A stretch of 42,798 nucleotides of DNA from an uncultured Eubacteriales bacterium (lineage in GTDB: Bacteria > Bacillota > Clostridia > Oscillospirales > CAG-272). The notes under the pieces were generated by a model that saw only the letters and a program-made list of their open reading frames with translations, searched no databases and was not told the origin of the DNA. The position numbers and the translations under genes were made by a program. Below, piece by piece: positions 1-7,873 of this stretch (position 1 is the first letter of the stretch; each line of letters begins with the position of its first letter). The stretch covers positions 1-42,798 of the forward strand of contig CAKSNQ010000013.1 of NCBI GenBank assembly GCA_934476315.1, written 5' to 3'.

Positions 1-13
1 GACCAATGTCGTC

Positions 14-62
14 GGGGGTGTTAAAAAATTCAAAATGAATTTTTTAACACCCCCCTTTTTTT
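14..62 (+). terminator. Rho-independent terminator of a gene upstream of the window
   Basis: A perfect 18-bp inverted repeat (14-31 with 37-54, loop AAAAT) is followed directly by eight T residues and ATTTT. This is a strong intrinsic terminator for plus-strand transcription entering from the left. The AT-rich inner stem means it could also work on the minus strand, but there is no minus gene for it here. Confidence 0.85.
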
Positions 63-71
63 ATTTTCCGC

Positions 72-101
72 TTGACAAACAGGAACGCGGCGTAGTATAA
101 T
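72..101 (+). promoter_or_regulatory. Sigma-70-type promoter of the AbrB-ABC operon
   Basis: The -35 TTGACA (72-77) and -10 TATAAT (96-101) are both perfect consensus, with an 18-bp spacer. It lies just after the terminator and about 40 bp before the AbrB-like gene. A Shine-Dalgarno AGGAGG at 132-137 precedes the ATG at 142. Confidence 0.85.
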
Positions 102-141
102 AATCACACAAATCACACTTTTCACATTTACAGGAGGCGTT

Positions 142-417
142 ATGAAGAAAAAAGCTCCCGCCGGCAAATATGCCTGGGCAGTCAAGATCGGCGACCGCGG
201 ACAGTTTGTCATCCCTAAGCAAGCGCGCGATCTGTTTGACATCCAGCCGGGCGACACATTGCTGGTGCTCGCCGACGAAAAGCGCGGCATCGCCATTCCG
301 CCCAAGTCCATGTTCACGTCCCTCGCCCTGCGGGTTTTCGGGGACGAGGACGTCCCGGTGGAGGGCAATGATGAGAATGAGGACGAAAACGGAAACGAGA
401 ACGGGGACGACACCTGA
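142..417 (+). CDS. AbrB/SpoVT-type DNA-binding transition-state regulator
   Basis: This 91-residue protein carries one SpoVT/AbrB swapped-hairpin domain at about residues 11-57, with the family pattern GDRGQFVIPKQARDLF followed by QPGDTLLVLAD. Such proteins bind DNA as dimers or tetramers and often repress the transporter genes next to them. The tail (about 73-91) is very acidic and Asn-rich (DENEDENGNENGDD), made by a short-period GAN-AAC-type repeat in the DNA. It is probably disordered and may modulate DNA affinity. The start is fixed by AGGAGG four bases upstream. The gene is first in an operon with the ABC ATPase 88 bp downstream, so autoregulation and control of the exporter are likely; that is inference from position. 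Confidence 0.88.
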   Translation: MKKKAPAGKYAWAVKIGDRGQFVIPKQARDLFDIQPGDTLLVLADEKRGIAIPPKSMFTSLALRVFGDEDVPVEGNDENEDENGNENGDDT

Positions 418-505
418 GGGGGAACCGCTTCATCCGTTCCCCGCCACTCGCGCGGCGCGCCACTGCGCCGACACCGAAAAACACCACGAAAGGAACGACC
501 CACCC

Positions 506-1360
506 ATGAACGAATTTTCTCCGCTTCAGGTCACGGGGCTTTGCAAAATCTACCCGCAGTTCCGCCTGCAAGACCTGACCTTTTGCCTGCGCCCCGGGAA
601 AATCACCGGATTTATCGGGCGCAACGGCGCCGGAAAAAGCACCACGCTCAAGTCCATTTTCGGCCTTGTCCACCCCGACGCCGGCGAGATCCGGCTGTTC
701 GGCGAGGACTTCCGGGCAAACCCGACCGCGCTCAAGCAACGCATCGGCTTTGTGCCCGGCGCCATCGACTACTATCCCACAAAAAAGCTCGCGACCATCA
801 CGCGCATCACGCGCGCCTTCTATTCAGACTGGGACGAGCAGGCGTACACGCAGTATCTGTCGCTGTTCCGCCTGGACGAGAGCAAAAAGCCGAGCGAGCT
901 TTCCACGGGAATGAAGGTTAAGTTCGCCTTGACGCTGGCGCTTTCCCACGGTGCCGACCTGCTGGTCCTCGACGAGCCGACCAGCGGGCTGGACCCCGTC
1001 TCGCGGGACGAGCTGTTGGATATTTTCCTGTCGCTGTGCGATGAGGGCAAGACCATTCTGTTCTCCACCCACATCACCTCCGACCTGGAGCGCTGTGCCG
1101 ACCACATTCTGTACATCAGAGCGGGACGTCTCGCCGCCAATCAGCCGCTCGCGGAGTTCCGGAGCGCATGGCGGCAGGTCCATTACGTCGGAGAACCGCC
1201 GCTCCCGCGCGAACGTCTGGTCGGAATCCGGCGCGAAAAGGAGGGCTACTCGGCGCTCACGCGCACGTGCGACCTCCCGGCGACCCCTGACCTTTCCGCC
1301 GAGCCGGTTTCGCTCGACGAGATCATTCTTCACCTGGAACGGGAGGAACATTTGCAATGA
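506..1360 (+). CDS. ABC transporter ATP-binding protein (ABC-2 type exporter)
   Basis: This 284-residue ATPase energises the permease encoded next to it. Walker A GRNGAGKST is at residues 38-46, the signature LSTGMK near 132, Walker B LLVLDEPTSGLD near 152-163, and the H-loop STHI near 190. The segment where the Q-loop glutamine is expected reads GFVPGAIDYYP, so a canonical Gln is not evident; many small ABC-2 exporter ATPases vary here. An open frame continues upstream to 170, but the ATG at 506 is preceded by AAAGGA at suitable distance and begins the conserved domain, so I use it. The stop overlaps the permease start as ATGA. The substrate is unknown. Bacitracin-like resistance and membrane-stress exporters share this layout with a small regulator. 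Confidence 0.92.
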   Translation: MNEFSPLQVTGLCKIYPQFRLQDLTFCLRPGKITGFIGRNGAGKSTTLKSIFGLVHPDAGEIRLFGEDFRANPTALKQRIGFVPGAIDYYPTKKLATITRITRAFYSDWDEQAYTQYLSLFRLDESKKPSELSTGMKVKFALTLALSHGADLLVLDEPTSGLDPVSRDELLDIFLSLCDEGKTILFSTHITSDLERCADHILYIRAGRLAANQPLAEFRSAWRQVHYVGEPPLPRERLVGIRREKEGYSALTRTCDLPATPDLSAEPVSLDEIILHLEREEHLQ

Positions 1361-2007
1361 TGCGTTCTTTGTTACGTAAGGAAATTTTCCTTTCATCCCA
1401 TCCGACCGCGCCTATGTTCCTGGCGCTGTCCGCGATGCTTCTGATTCCCAACTACCCCTACTACGTCGTGTTTTTCTACACCTCGCTCGCCATCTACTTC
1501 ACCTGCCTCTTGGGGCGGGAGAACAACGACGTGGTGTATTCCCTGCTTCTGCCCGTTTCGGGGCGGGAGGTCGTGCGGGCGCGCATGCTCTACGCGGTGC
1601 TCCTGGAGGCGGCACAGCTTCTGCTCGCCATTCCGTTTTCCCTGTTGCGTCAGCACATGCCGGTCGGTCCCAACGCCGCGGGCATGGACGCCGGTATTGC
1701 CCTGTTCGGGCTTTCACTGATCCAGCTCGGCATCTTCAATTTCACCTTTTTCACCGCGTATTACCGCGACGTGCGGAAAGTTGGTGTCTCGTTCCTCAAA
1801 TCCTGTATTCTCACCTTTGTCTATGTCGGCGTGATGGAGACGCTTGATCACGTTCTCCCGCTGTTCCGCGACCGTCTCGACACGCCCGACCCGCAATTTC
1901 TGACCGAAAAGCTGGTCACGCTGGCGATCGGCATCGTATGCTTCGCGGCGTTGACCTGGGCAAGCTACCGCATCAGTGTGCGCCGCTTTGAAGCGCAGGA
2001 TTTCTGA
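1357..2007 (+). CDS. ABC-2 type permease subunit
   Basis: A 216-residue integral membrane protein with about six hydrophobic segments (for example near residues 18-50, 84-98, 115-128, 145-165 and 186-200). It has no extracellular domain of note. The start ATG overlaps the ATPase stop codon (ATGA), which implies translational coupling and a 1:1 complex. The shape fits the short ABC-2 permeases that pair with GntR- or AbrB-regulated ATPases. I cannot infer the cargo from the sequence. The gene is the last of its operon and is followed by a set of hairpins ending in a T-run at 2198-2202. Confidence 0.85.
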   Translation: MMRSLLRKEIFLSSHPTAPMFLALSAMLLIPNYPYYVVFFYTSLAIYFTCLLGRENNDVVYSLLLPVSGREVVRARMLYAVLLEAAQLLLAIPFSLLRQHMPVGPNAAGMDAGIALFGLSLIQLGIFNFTFFTAYYRDVRKVGVSFLKSCILTFVYVGVMETLDHVLPLFRDRLDTPDPQFLTEKLVTLAIGIVCFAALTWASYRISVRRFEAQDF

Positions 2008-2033
2008 TATTTTCGCCGGGGTTTTACAAAACG

Positions 2034-2088
2034 ATTTCTCCACGGGGCTTGCCTGCAGGTATTTTCTGCGGATAGCCCCTGTGGAAAT
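2034..2088. other. Long imperfect hairpin in the convergent intergenic region
   Basis: The arms ATTTCTCCACGGGGCT (2034-2049) and AGCCCCTGTGGAAAT (2074-2088) pair along almost their whole length with one or two bulges. The loop contains CTGCAG/CTGCGG. There is no adjacent T-run on either strand, so it is not a plain terminator. It is the first of three hairpins between the convergent ABC permease and alaS. Confidence 0.6.
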
Positions 2089-2096
2089 TCCAAACG

Positions 2097-2154
2097 AAAA
2101 AGGGTCTTCCTCCGGTTTGCACGCCATGTGTGCTGACCGTTTGGAGACCCCTTT
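2097..2154. terminator. Bidirectional terminator-like branched hairpin
   Basis: The outer arms AAAGGGTCT (2099-2107) and AGACCCCTTT (2145-2154) enclose an inner stem (CGGT/ACCG and GCAC/GTGC). The minus-strand reading ends in CCCTTTTTCG, suitable for terminating alaS. The plus reading ends in CCCCTTTAATTTTT. I consider it a shared terminator between convergent genes. Confidence 0.55.
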
Positions 2155-2168
2155 AATTTTTGGCTATG

Positions 2169-2202
2169 CGGCGGATAGTCTTTGCGACAGTCCGCCGTTT
2201 TT
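2169..2202 (+). terminator. Rho-independent terminator of the ABC exporter operon
   Basis: A perfect 7-bp GC stem (CGGCGGA 2169-2175, TCCGCCG 2191-2197) is followed by TTTTT and a further T-rich tract. It lies 160 bp after the permease stop, beyond the two preceding hairpins. Confidence 0.8.
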
Positions 2203-2293
2203 ATTTTCTTATTTTCGGTCACGGTCATCGGACGCCGAGGATTCTCGGCTACCGGGTGCGCCGCGCCCGCCGTTCGGCGTTCGCACCTTGCAA

Positions 2294-4936
2294 TTATTTC
2301 AGCATCGCTCTGAGCAGTTCTTCCGCTCCGGACAGCGCCGCGTCGATCTTGTCAAGGCTCTGACCGCCCGCCATGGCGTTATCGGGACGTCCGCCGCCGC
2401 GACCGTCAGCAATCGCCGCGACCGCACCGACCAGTTTTCCTGCGTGCGCGCCCTTGGCAATCGCGTCTTTTCCCGCGGAAGCGAGGAAATTCAGCTTTCC
2501 GTCCGCAACCACGGCAAGCACTGTCACCGCGTCCGCGTGCGCCGACTTGATGTCGTCGGTCAGATGGCGTGCCACCTCAACCGTCATACCGTCCGCACGG
2601 GCGGCGACAAGCAACACATCCCCGACGCGCTTGGCGCCCGCGAGGATTGCGTCCAACTTGGAGCCGGCGATCTTGGTATTGAGCGCGTCGATCTCCTTCT
2701 TCGCCGCAAGCAGTTCGCCCTGCAATGCCGATGCGCGCTTTGCCACATCGGACACGTTCGGGACCTTCAGCTCCTGCGCTGTCTCGTGGAGCAGCGCCTC
2801 ACGGTCGGAAAGCAGTTTCAGGACGCCGTATCCTGTCACCGCCTCAATCCGGCGGACGCCCGCCGCGACCGAAGTCTCGGAAACGATGCGGAACAGTCCG
2901 ATTTTCCCCGTATTATTCACATGGGTACCGCCGCACAGCTCGATGGAATGTTCGCCCATACGCACCACGCGGACGACTTTTCCGTATTTTTCGCCGAACA
3001 GTGCCATTGCACCCAGCGCCTTTGCCTCGTCGATGGACATTTCCGTCATAGAACCCGCCGCGGCGCTGAGAATCTCGTGATTGACAATGCTCTCCACGCG
3101 GGCAAGCTCGTCTGCCGTCAGCGCGGCGAAATGTGTGAAGTCAAAGCGGCAGACGGAATCCGAGACGTAAGAACCTGCCTGCTCGACGTGCGTTCCGAGC
3201 ACAGTGCGCAGAGCGTATTGCAACAGGTGGCATGCCGAGTGGTTGCGCATGATCGCCTCGCGGCGCTCCTTATCCACCGTCACCGTCACCGACGCGCCGA
3301 CGCGCAACACCGTCCCGCCGCTGATCCGGCAAGCATGGATATACACACCGTCGCTCTTCTGCGTGTCCAGAATTTCCACCGGCGCGCTTCCCGTGGCATC
3401 CACGCTCAGGCTTCCGGTGTCGCCGACCTGACCGCCGCCCTCGCCGTAGCAGGGGGTACGATCCAGAATCAGGGAAATCTCGCCCTCACTGACCTCATTG
3501 ACCGCCATGTCATCCGACAGAATCGCCACGATCTTCGCCTCGGTTCCGAGCGTGTCGTAGCCGACGAACGTCGTCTTGGGGAGGTCTGCCAGCAACGTTT
3601 TGGAGGCGTTCGACCAGCCGCTAATGTTGGCACGTGCCGCGCGCGCGCGGGTCTTCTGCTCCTGCATCAGCTCGGCAAAGCGCGCCTCGTCGATGGTCAT
3701 CCCCACCTCTTCCATCATCTCCCGGGTCAGGTCAATTGGGAACCCAAACGTATCATACAGCCGGAACGCATCCTCGCCCGAGACCGCCGACCGTCCGGCG
3801 GCTTTGGTATCCGCGATGATACCGTTCAGAATATTCAGACCGGCGTCCAGCGTCGCGTCAAAGCGCTCCTCCTCCATGGCGATGACCTTGAGGATATAGT
3901 CGCGCTTGGTGCGAAGCTCGGGGTAGGCGCCCTCGGATTCGCCGATGGCGACCTCGGCAAGCTCTGTCAGGAACGGGCGGTTGATGCCGAGCAGTTTTCC
4001 GTGGAGGCAGGCGCGGCGCAGGATGCGGCGCAGGACGTATCCGCGTCCCTCATTGGAGGGAATCACGCCGTCCGAGATCATAAACGTCGCAGAGCGCACG
4101 TGGTCCGTCACGACGCGGATGGAAATATCGTTTTCCTTATCCGTCCCGTAGGTCTTGTCCGAGATGGCGCAGACCTTGTCCAGCACCTTGCGGATGCTGT
4201 CCACCTCGAACATATTGTCCACGCCCTGCATGACGCACGCAAGGCGCTCAAGTCCCATACCGGTATCAATGTTTTTCTGCGCCAGCTCGGTATAATGCCC
4301 GTGACCGTCGTTATTGAACTGCGAGAAGACGTTATTCCAGATCTCCATATAACGGTCGCAGTCGCACCCCGGCTTGCAGTCGGGCTTACCGCAACCGTAC
4401 TTTTCGCCACGGTCGAAATAAATCTCCGAGCAGGGACCGCAGGGGCCGGAGCCGTGCTCCCAGAAGTTATCCTCTTTTCCGAGGCGGACGATATGTGCCG
4501 GGTTCACGCCGACCTTGTTCGCCCAGATGTCATACGCTTCGTCGTCGTCCTCGTAAATAGAGGGCCACAGAAGTTCGCTCGGGATTTCCAGCGTTTCGGT
4601 CAAAAATTCCCACGCCCACGGGATCGCCTGCTGTTTGAAGTAATCGCCGAACGAGAAGTTGCCCAGCATTTCGAAGAACGTGCCGTGCCGTGCCGTGTGA
4701 CCGACGCGCTCGAGATCGGGCGTCCGGATGCACTTTTGGCAGGTGCAGACGCGGTGACGGGGCGGCTCCTCCTCACCCGTGAAAAACTTTTTCATGGGCG
4801 CCATACCCGAATTGATCAGGAGAAGCGAGGGGTCGTTCACCGGCACCAATGAAAACGACGGCAGGCGAAGATGACCTTTGCTCTCGAAGAAGCTCAGGTA
4901 TTTTTCGCGCAAATCATTGAGCGAAGTCCATTTCAT
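2294..4936 (-). CDS. alaS: Alanine-tRNA ligase
   Basis: Class II aminoacyl-tRNA synthetase of 880 residues, a normal length, that charges tRNA-Ala in the cytoplasm. The N-terminal catalytic core shows the motif 1 region SKGHLRLPSFSLVPVNDPSLL and motif 3 near GRGYVLRRILRRA. The editing domain has the zinc-site pattern HSACH plus CGGTH. The C-terminal C-Ala domain ends in GGGRPDNAMAGG. An ATG at 4948 is also in frame, but it abuts AAAGGATGG with no spacing. The ATG at 4936 lies 11 bases after AAAGGA and matches the start of homologues (MKWTSLNDLR), so I prefer it. The gene is monocistronic, with a consensus promoter about 50 bp upstream, and I see no T-box motif in that short leader. Confidence 0.97.
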   Translation of the reverse strand: MKWTSLNDLREKYLSFFESKGHLRLPSFSLVPVNDPSLLLINSGMAPMKKFFTGEEEPPRHRVCTCQKCIRTPDLERVGHTARHGTFFEMLGNFSFGDYFKQQAIPWAWEFLTETLEIPSELLWPSIYEDDDEAYDIWANKVGVNPAHIVRLGKEDNFWEHGSGPCGPCSEIYFDRGEKYGCGKPDCKPGCDCDRYMEIWNNVFSQFNNDGHGHYTELAQKNIDTGMGLERLACVMQGVDNMFEVDSIRKVLDKVCAISDKTYGTDKENDISIRVVTDHVRSATFMISDGVIPSNEGRGYVLRRILRRACLHGKLLGINRPFLTELAEVAIGESEGAYPELRTKRDYILKVIAMEEERFDATLDAGLNILNGIIADTKAAGRSAVSGEDAFRLYDTFGFPIDLTREMMEEVGMTIDEARFAELMQEQKTRARAARANISGWSNASKTLLADLPKTTFVGYDTLGTEAKIVAILSDDMAVNEVSEGEISLILDRTPCYGEGGGQVGDTGSLSVDATGSAPVEILDTQKSDGVYIHACRISGGTVLRVGASVTVTVDKERREAIMRNHSACHLLQYALRTVLGTHVEQAGSYVSDSVCRFDFTHFAALTADELARVESIVNHEILSAAAGSMTEMSIDEAKALGAMALFGEKYGKVVRVVRMGEHSIELCGGTHVNNTGKIGLFRIVSETSVAAGVRRIEAVTGYGVLKLLSDREALLHETAQELKVPNVSDVAKRASALQGELLAAKKEIDALNTKIAGSKLDAILAGAKRVGDVLLVAARADGMTVEVARHLTDDIKSAHADAVTVLAVVADGKLNFLASAGKDAIAKGAHAGKLVGAVAAIADGRGGGRPDNAMAGGQSLDKIDAALSGAEELLRAMLK

Positions 4937-4983
4937 TTTGCAATCCATCCTTTAACACTAAGATACAGCCTATAAACGTTTTG

Positions 4984-5012
4984 ATTATATCACTTCTTGC
5001 CCGCGATGTCAA
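4984..5012 (-). promoter_or_regulatory. Sigma-70-type promoter of alaS
   Basis: On the minus strand TTGACA (5007-5012) and TATAAT (4984-4989) are both perfect, with a 17-bp spacer. The leader to the alaS start is only about 40 nt, too short for a T-box riboswitch. Confidence 0.9.
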
Positions 5013-5059
5013 GAATTCACCGCATATTTATCACGCCAACGGGTTGACTTCTTTGGCAG

Positions 5060-5640
5060 AGACGCTCCGAACCTGCCCGCTTGCGGGCAGACACCCTTTG
5101 AAAAGGCGGGCGAAAACTTTAATGAAAGACAGCGAAAATCAGGGAGAAAACCAACGGGAGGGGTATGGGGTTCGTCTGCGGCTACGCCGCAGACCCACGC
5201 GGCACTTCCTGCGCCGCCCTCCCCAATGCCCCAAAGCACCGCGTCGTTGCGGCGCGACGCGCATCCAGCCGGGGAATGAGGGGCGCGGGGAGAACCGCCT
5301 GCGCTACGCGGCAGGCACGAGCGCCTGAGCCGGTTTTCTCCCCGCATCCTGCATGAGAGCTATCCAGCCCAAAATACAAACCAACAGCAATCGAAAAGCA
5401 CCTGCTATCCATGCGATTTCAGCACTTTTAGCCGCTTTTTTCTTTTGAGACCAGAGGCACAAAAGAAAACCGATTGCCGCGGTAGTGTCTACCGCGGACA
5501 ATCCACAAAAAAGAAAACGCCGCAAGGTTTCGCCGCCTGCGGGCGGCGATCAGCGCACCGCGGCGCTGAACCTGCCCGCTTGCGGGCGGACGCCTTTTGA
5601 AAAAGGCGGGCAAAAACTTAAAAAAAGAGGACAGCAAGGC
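5060..5640. repeat. Composite interspersed repeat, copy A
   Basis: This gene-free stretch consists of modules that recur elsewhere in the window. (1) CTGCCCGC/GCGGGCAG hairpin and CCTTTTGAAAAGG, 5072-5125, repeated at 5570-5625. (2) GGGAGGGGTATGGGG with the perfect hairpin GTCTGCGGC-TAC-GCCGCAGAC, 5156-5225. (3) GGGGCGCGGGGAG to CTCCCCGCATCCTGCATGA, 5280-5356. (4) CCCAAAATACAAACCAACAGC, 5368-5388. (5) TTTTCTTTTG/CAAAAGAAAA (5438-5469), CCGCGGTAG/CTACCGCGG (5477-5497) and CGCCGCC-TGCG-GGCGGCG (5531-5548). Partial or full copies lie at 35320-35470, 39530-40440 and 42645-42798. Open frames here are short, shifted between copies and not convincing. No transposase or target duplication is seen. 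Confidence 0.75.
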
Positions 5641-5671
5641 AATAAAGGATGACCTACTATCCCCACTACGC

Positions 5672-5705
5672 AAAACGAGGGTGCCGCACAAAGTGCGGCA
5701 CCCTC
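5672..5705 (-). terminator. Rho-independent terminator of the sugar operon
   Basis: A perfect 13-bp stem (5677-5689 with 5693-5705, loop AAA/TTT) is followed on the minus strand by GTTTTGCG. It lies 36 bp after the stop codon of the last permease. Confidence 0.85.
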
Positions 5706-5740
5706 GCGGAATGATTGTGTGTTGATCGTTCTCGGACAAA

Positions 5741-6847
5741 TCAATCTGCGGTCAAACCGGAACGTTCGATACCCTGCACCAGGAAGTTCTGGCAGAACAG
5801 GTACAGAATAACCAGCGGCAGGATAATCACCAGCCCGCAAGTATTCCGGATCGCCGCGTAATACAGATCCTGTCCGGCGTACTCCATCTTCAAAGATGAC
5901 GGGATTCCCACGATCTTGACCAAAAGATTGACCTTGGTCGAGGGGAAGAACATCTGCGAATAGAAGTCATCCGTCCACTGCCAGCAGAACGCGAACAGGA
6001 ACACCGTAATCATCATCGGGATGGACAGCGGCAGAATGATCTGCAAGAAGGTCCGGATCGTTCCCGCGCCATCCAGATAAGCCGACTCCTCCAGCGCGTC
6101 CGGCACGCCGGTGAAGAACTGACGCAACATGTAGATGTACAGACCATTCTTGAATGCCAGACCCGTCAGGGACAGGATAAGCAACGGCGCGTACGTGTTG
6201 CACAGGTTCAGTCCGGAGGATGTCCAGACCTTCGACCACGCGGCAGGCACGATGTTGACCGCCCCCTCAAGGAACGTATGTCCGAACAGGGTAATGCCGC
6301 CGCCGCCGAGGAACTGGAAGATTCCGAAAACATCGAAATAGCGGAACTTCATGAACATAGACAGCTGCAACGTCTGGTGAGGAATGATCATGGTCAGCAT
6401 CACAAGCAGGAACAGTAGCTTGTTCCCTCTGAAGTGGAACTTGGCAAATCCGTAACCGATCAGGCTACAAATGAACATCTGAACCAGCGCGGTAGAGAAC
6501 GACAGGATGAACGTATTCAACAGCGCGTCCCAGTAACCAAGCTCGCTCAGAACCGCCTTGTAGGTGTCGAGCGTGAAGTTCTTGGGAATCAGGCGCACCG
6601 TGACGTCGATGAAGTCCTCCGGGCTCATAAACGAGCTGGCGACCTTGGTAAGGAACGGGAACAGAACGACGTAGGAAATACCGATCAGAAGTGCCAGGCG
6701 GAAAATGTACCAGACCACGTTCTGAAGGAAGTACATCGAAAGGAACCTTGCCTTGAGTCTGTCCTTGAGAGGAGTTCTGTCGAAATCCACACGGATTTTG
6801 TTTTTGGACTCTCTTTTGACCATGGGTTTGGAATCTTGAGCGTTCAT
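5741..6847 (-). CDS. Carbohydrate ABC transporter permease, MalG/UgpE type (second pair)
   Basis: A 368-residue inner-membrane permease of the binding-protein-dependent type. After a basic cytoplasmic N-terminus (about 1-48) there are six membrane segments. The EAA loop that contacts the ATPase is present as EESAYLDGAGTIRTFLQIIL followed by P, near residue 255. The frame stays open to 6922, but GGGAGG lies eight bases before the ATG at 6847 and the upstream part overlaps the preceding gene, so I use 6847. It begins 16 bp after the partner permease, is the last gene of the operon, and is followed by a strong terminator. Its partner is the MalF-type permease at 6864-7853. The substrate is inferred to be an oligosaccharide. 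Confidence 0.92.
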   Translation of the reverse strand: MNAQDSKPMVKRESKNKIRVDFDRTPLKDRLKARFLSMYFLQNVVWYIFRLALLIGISYVVLFPFLTKVASSFMSPEDFIDVTVRLIPKNFTLDTYKAVLSELGYWDALLNTFILSFSTALVQMFICSLIGYGFAKFHFRGNKLLFLLVMLTMIIPHQTLQLSMFMKFRYFDVFGIFQFLGGGGITLFGHTFLEGAVNIVPAAWSKVWTSSGLNLCNTYAPLLILSLTGLAFKNGLYIYMLRQFFTGVPDALEESAYLDGAGTIRTFLQIILPLSIPMMITVFLFAFCWQWTDDFYSQMFFPSTKVNLLVKIVGIPSSLKMEYAGQDLYYAAIRNTCGLVIILPLVILYLFCQNFLVQGIERSGLTAD

Positions 6848-6863
6848 TATCCGACCTCCCCTC

Positions 6864-7853
6864 TCACATATCCCGCTTCTGATAGAACACAAAGCCGGAC
6901 AAAATCGCACCGAGCAATGCAACCACCAGAATAATAATCAGGAAGTAAATCCACGCCATAGCGGAACTGACTGTCTGACCGCCGGTATCCGCGTATTTGG
7001 ACGCGACGAACTTCATGACCACGTTGGAATCCGTCGTAAACGAGTCGATGATGGTATAGACGCCGTTCACAAGGATCATCGGGCTGATCATCGGAAGCGT
7101 AATCTTCCAGAAGGTCTCCCACGAGGTCGCGCCGTCGATGCGGCACGACTCGTAGATCGCGGGAGAAATGGACTGCAACGCCGCCAGGAAGATCAGCATC
7201 TGAACGCCGGAGCGGTTGACGATGTTGTAAATGTTGTTGATGGCGTTGGAAACGTACCGTGTCAGCTCGGTACCGACCTTCATGTTGGCAAACAGCATTT
7301 CAATATCCATGGCAGATACGATCTGCGTTGCCGTACTGGTTCCCGTACCGTCGTCGATACCGCCCGTGCTCTCCATGTAGCTTCCCAGGATGTTCTGTGC
7401 GTCGATCGACTCCATGACGCCCGTTGCCAGAATAACGGGGATGAAGAAGATGGCACGGAATGCGGCACGCCCGACCATTTTCTGGTTCAGGAGCACAGCC
7501 ATGAACAGCGAGAAGATCAGAATGGCGGGGATGTCGAAGGCAAGCTGCTTCAGACCGCTGAGCAACGTCCTGACAAAATCCGGGTCATCAAGTAGCGCTT
7601 CCTTGTAGTTGGCAAAGCCGACGAACTCCAGCTCAACGCTGCCGCCCGCGACGTTATGAAGCTCCATGAAGCTCAGCTTGATGGAGTCAAACACCATCGG
7701 CAGGTAGATCAGTACAAACCCGATCACAAACGGAAGGACGAACATCCATCCCGCGCGTGCCTTCCGGCGGTCGAGAGATGCGATCTTTTTTCTTTTCGGC
7801 GCTGAACTGCCGGAGCGCAATGCGCCGGTGCTCATTTTCGCTTCATTTGTCAT
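6864..7853 (-). CDS. Sugar ABC transporter permease, MalF/UgpA/LplB type (second pair)
   Basis: A 329-residue permease with six or so membrane segments. The first is at about residues 37-60 (FVLPFVIGFVLIYLPMVF). The EAA loop reads YESCRIDGATSWETFWKITL then P, near residue 245. An unusually long exterior stretch, rich in Ser/Thr/Gly/Asp (YMESTGGIDDGTGTSTATQ and onward, about residues 150-215), sits between central membrane segments and lengthens the usual loop. It could contact the secreted DUF5696 protein or the binding protein; this is inference. The ATG at 7853 follows AAGGAGAGG; an in-frame ATG at 7877 overlaps the preceding stop and is not used. Spacing to its neighbours is 20 and 16 bp. 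Confidence 0.92.
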   Translation of the reverse strand: MTNEAKMSTGALRSGSSAPKRKKIASLDRRKARAGWMFVLPFVIGFVLIYLPMVFDSIKLSFMELHNVAGGSVELEFVGFANYKEALLDDPDFVRTLLSGLKQLAFDIPAILIFSLFMAVLLNQKMVGRAAFRAIFFIPVILATGVMESIDAQNILGSYMESTGGIDDGTGTSTATQIVSAMDIEMLFANMKVGTELTRYVSNAINNIYNIVNRSGVQMLIFLAALQSISPAIYESCRIDGATSWETFWKITLPMISPMILVNGVYTIIDSFTTDSNVVMKFVASKYADTGGQTVSSAMAWIYFLIIILVVALLGAILSGFVFYQKRDM

Positions 7854-7873
7854 TGTATAACACCTCTCCTTTC

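Noticed and set aside
1976..4852. A 958-codon open frame on the plus strand opposite alaS
   Set aside because: alaS is certain. The antisense product has no recognisable fold or start signal.
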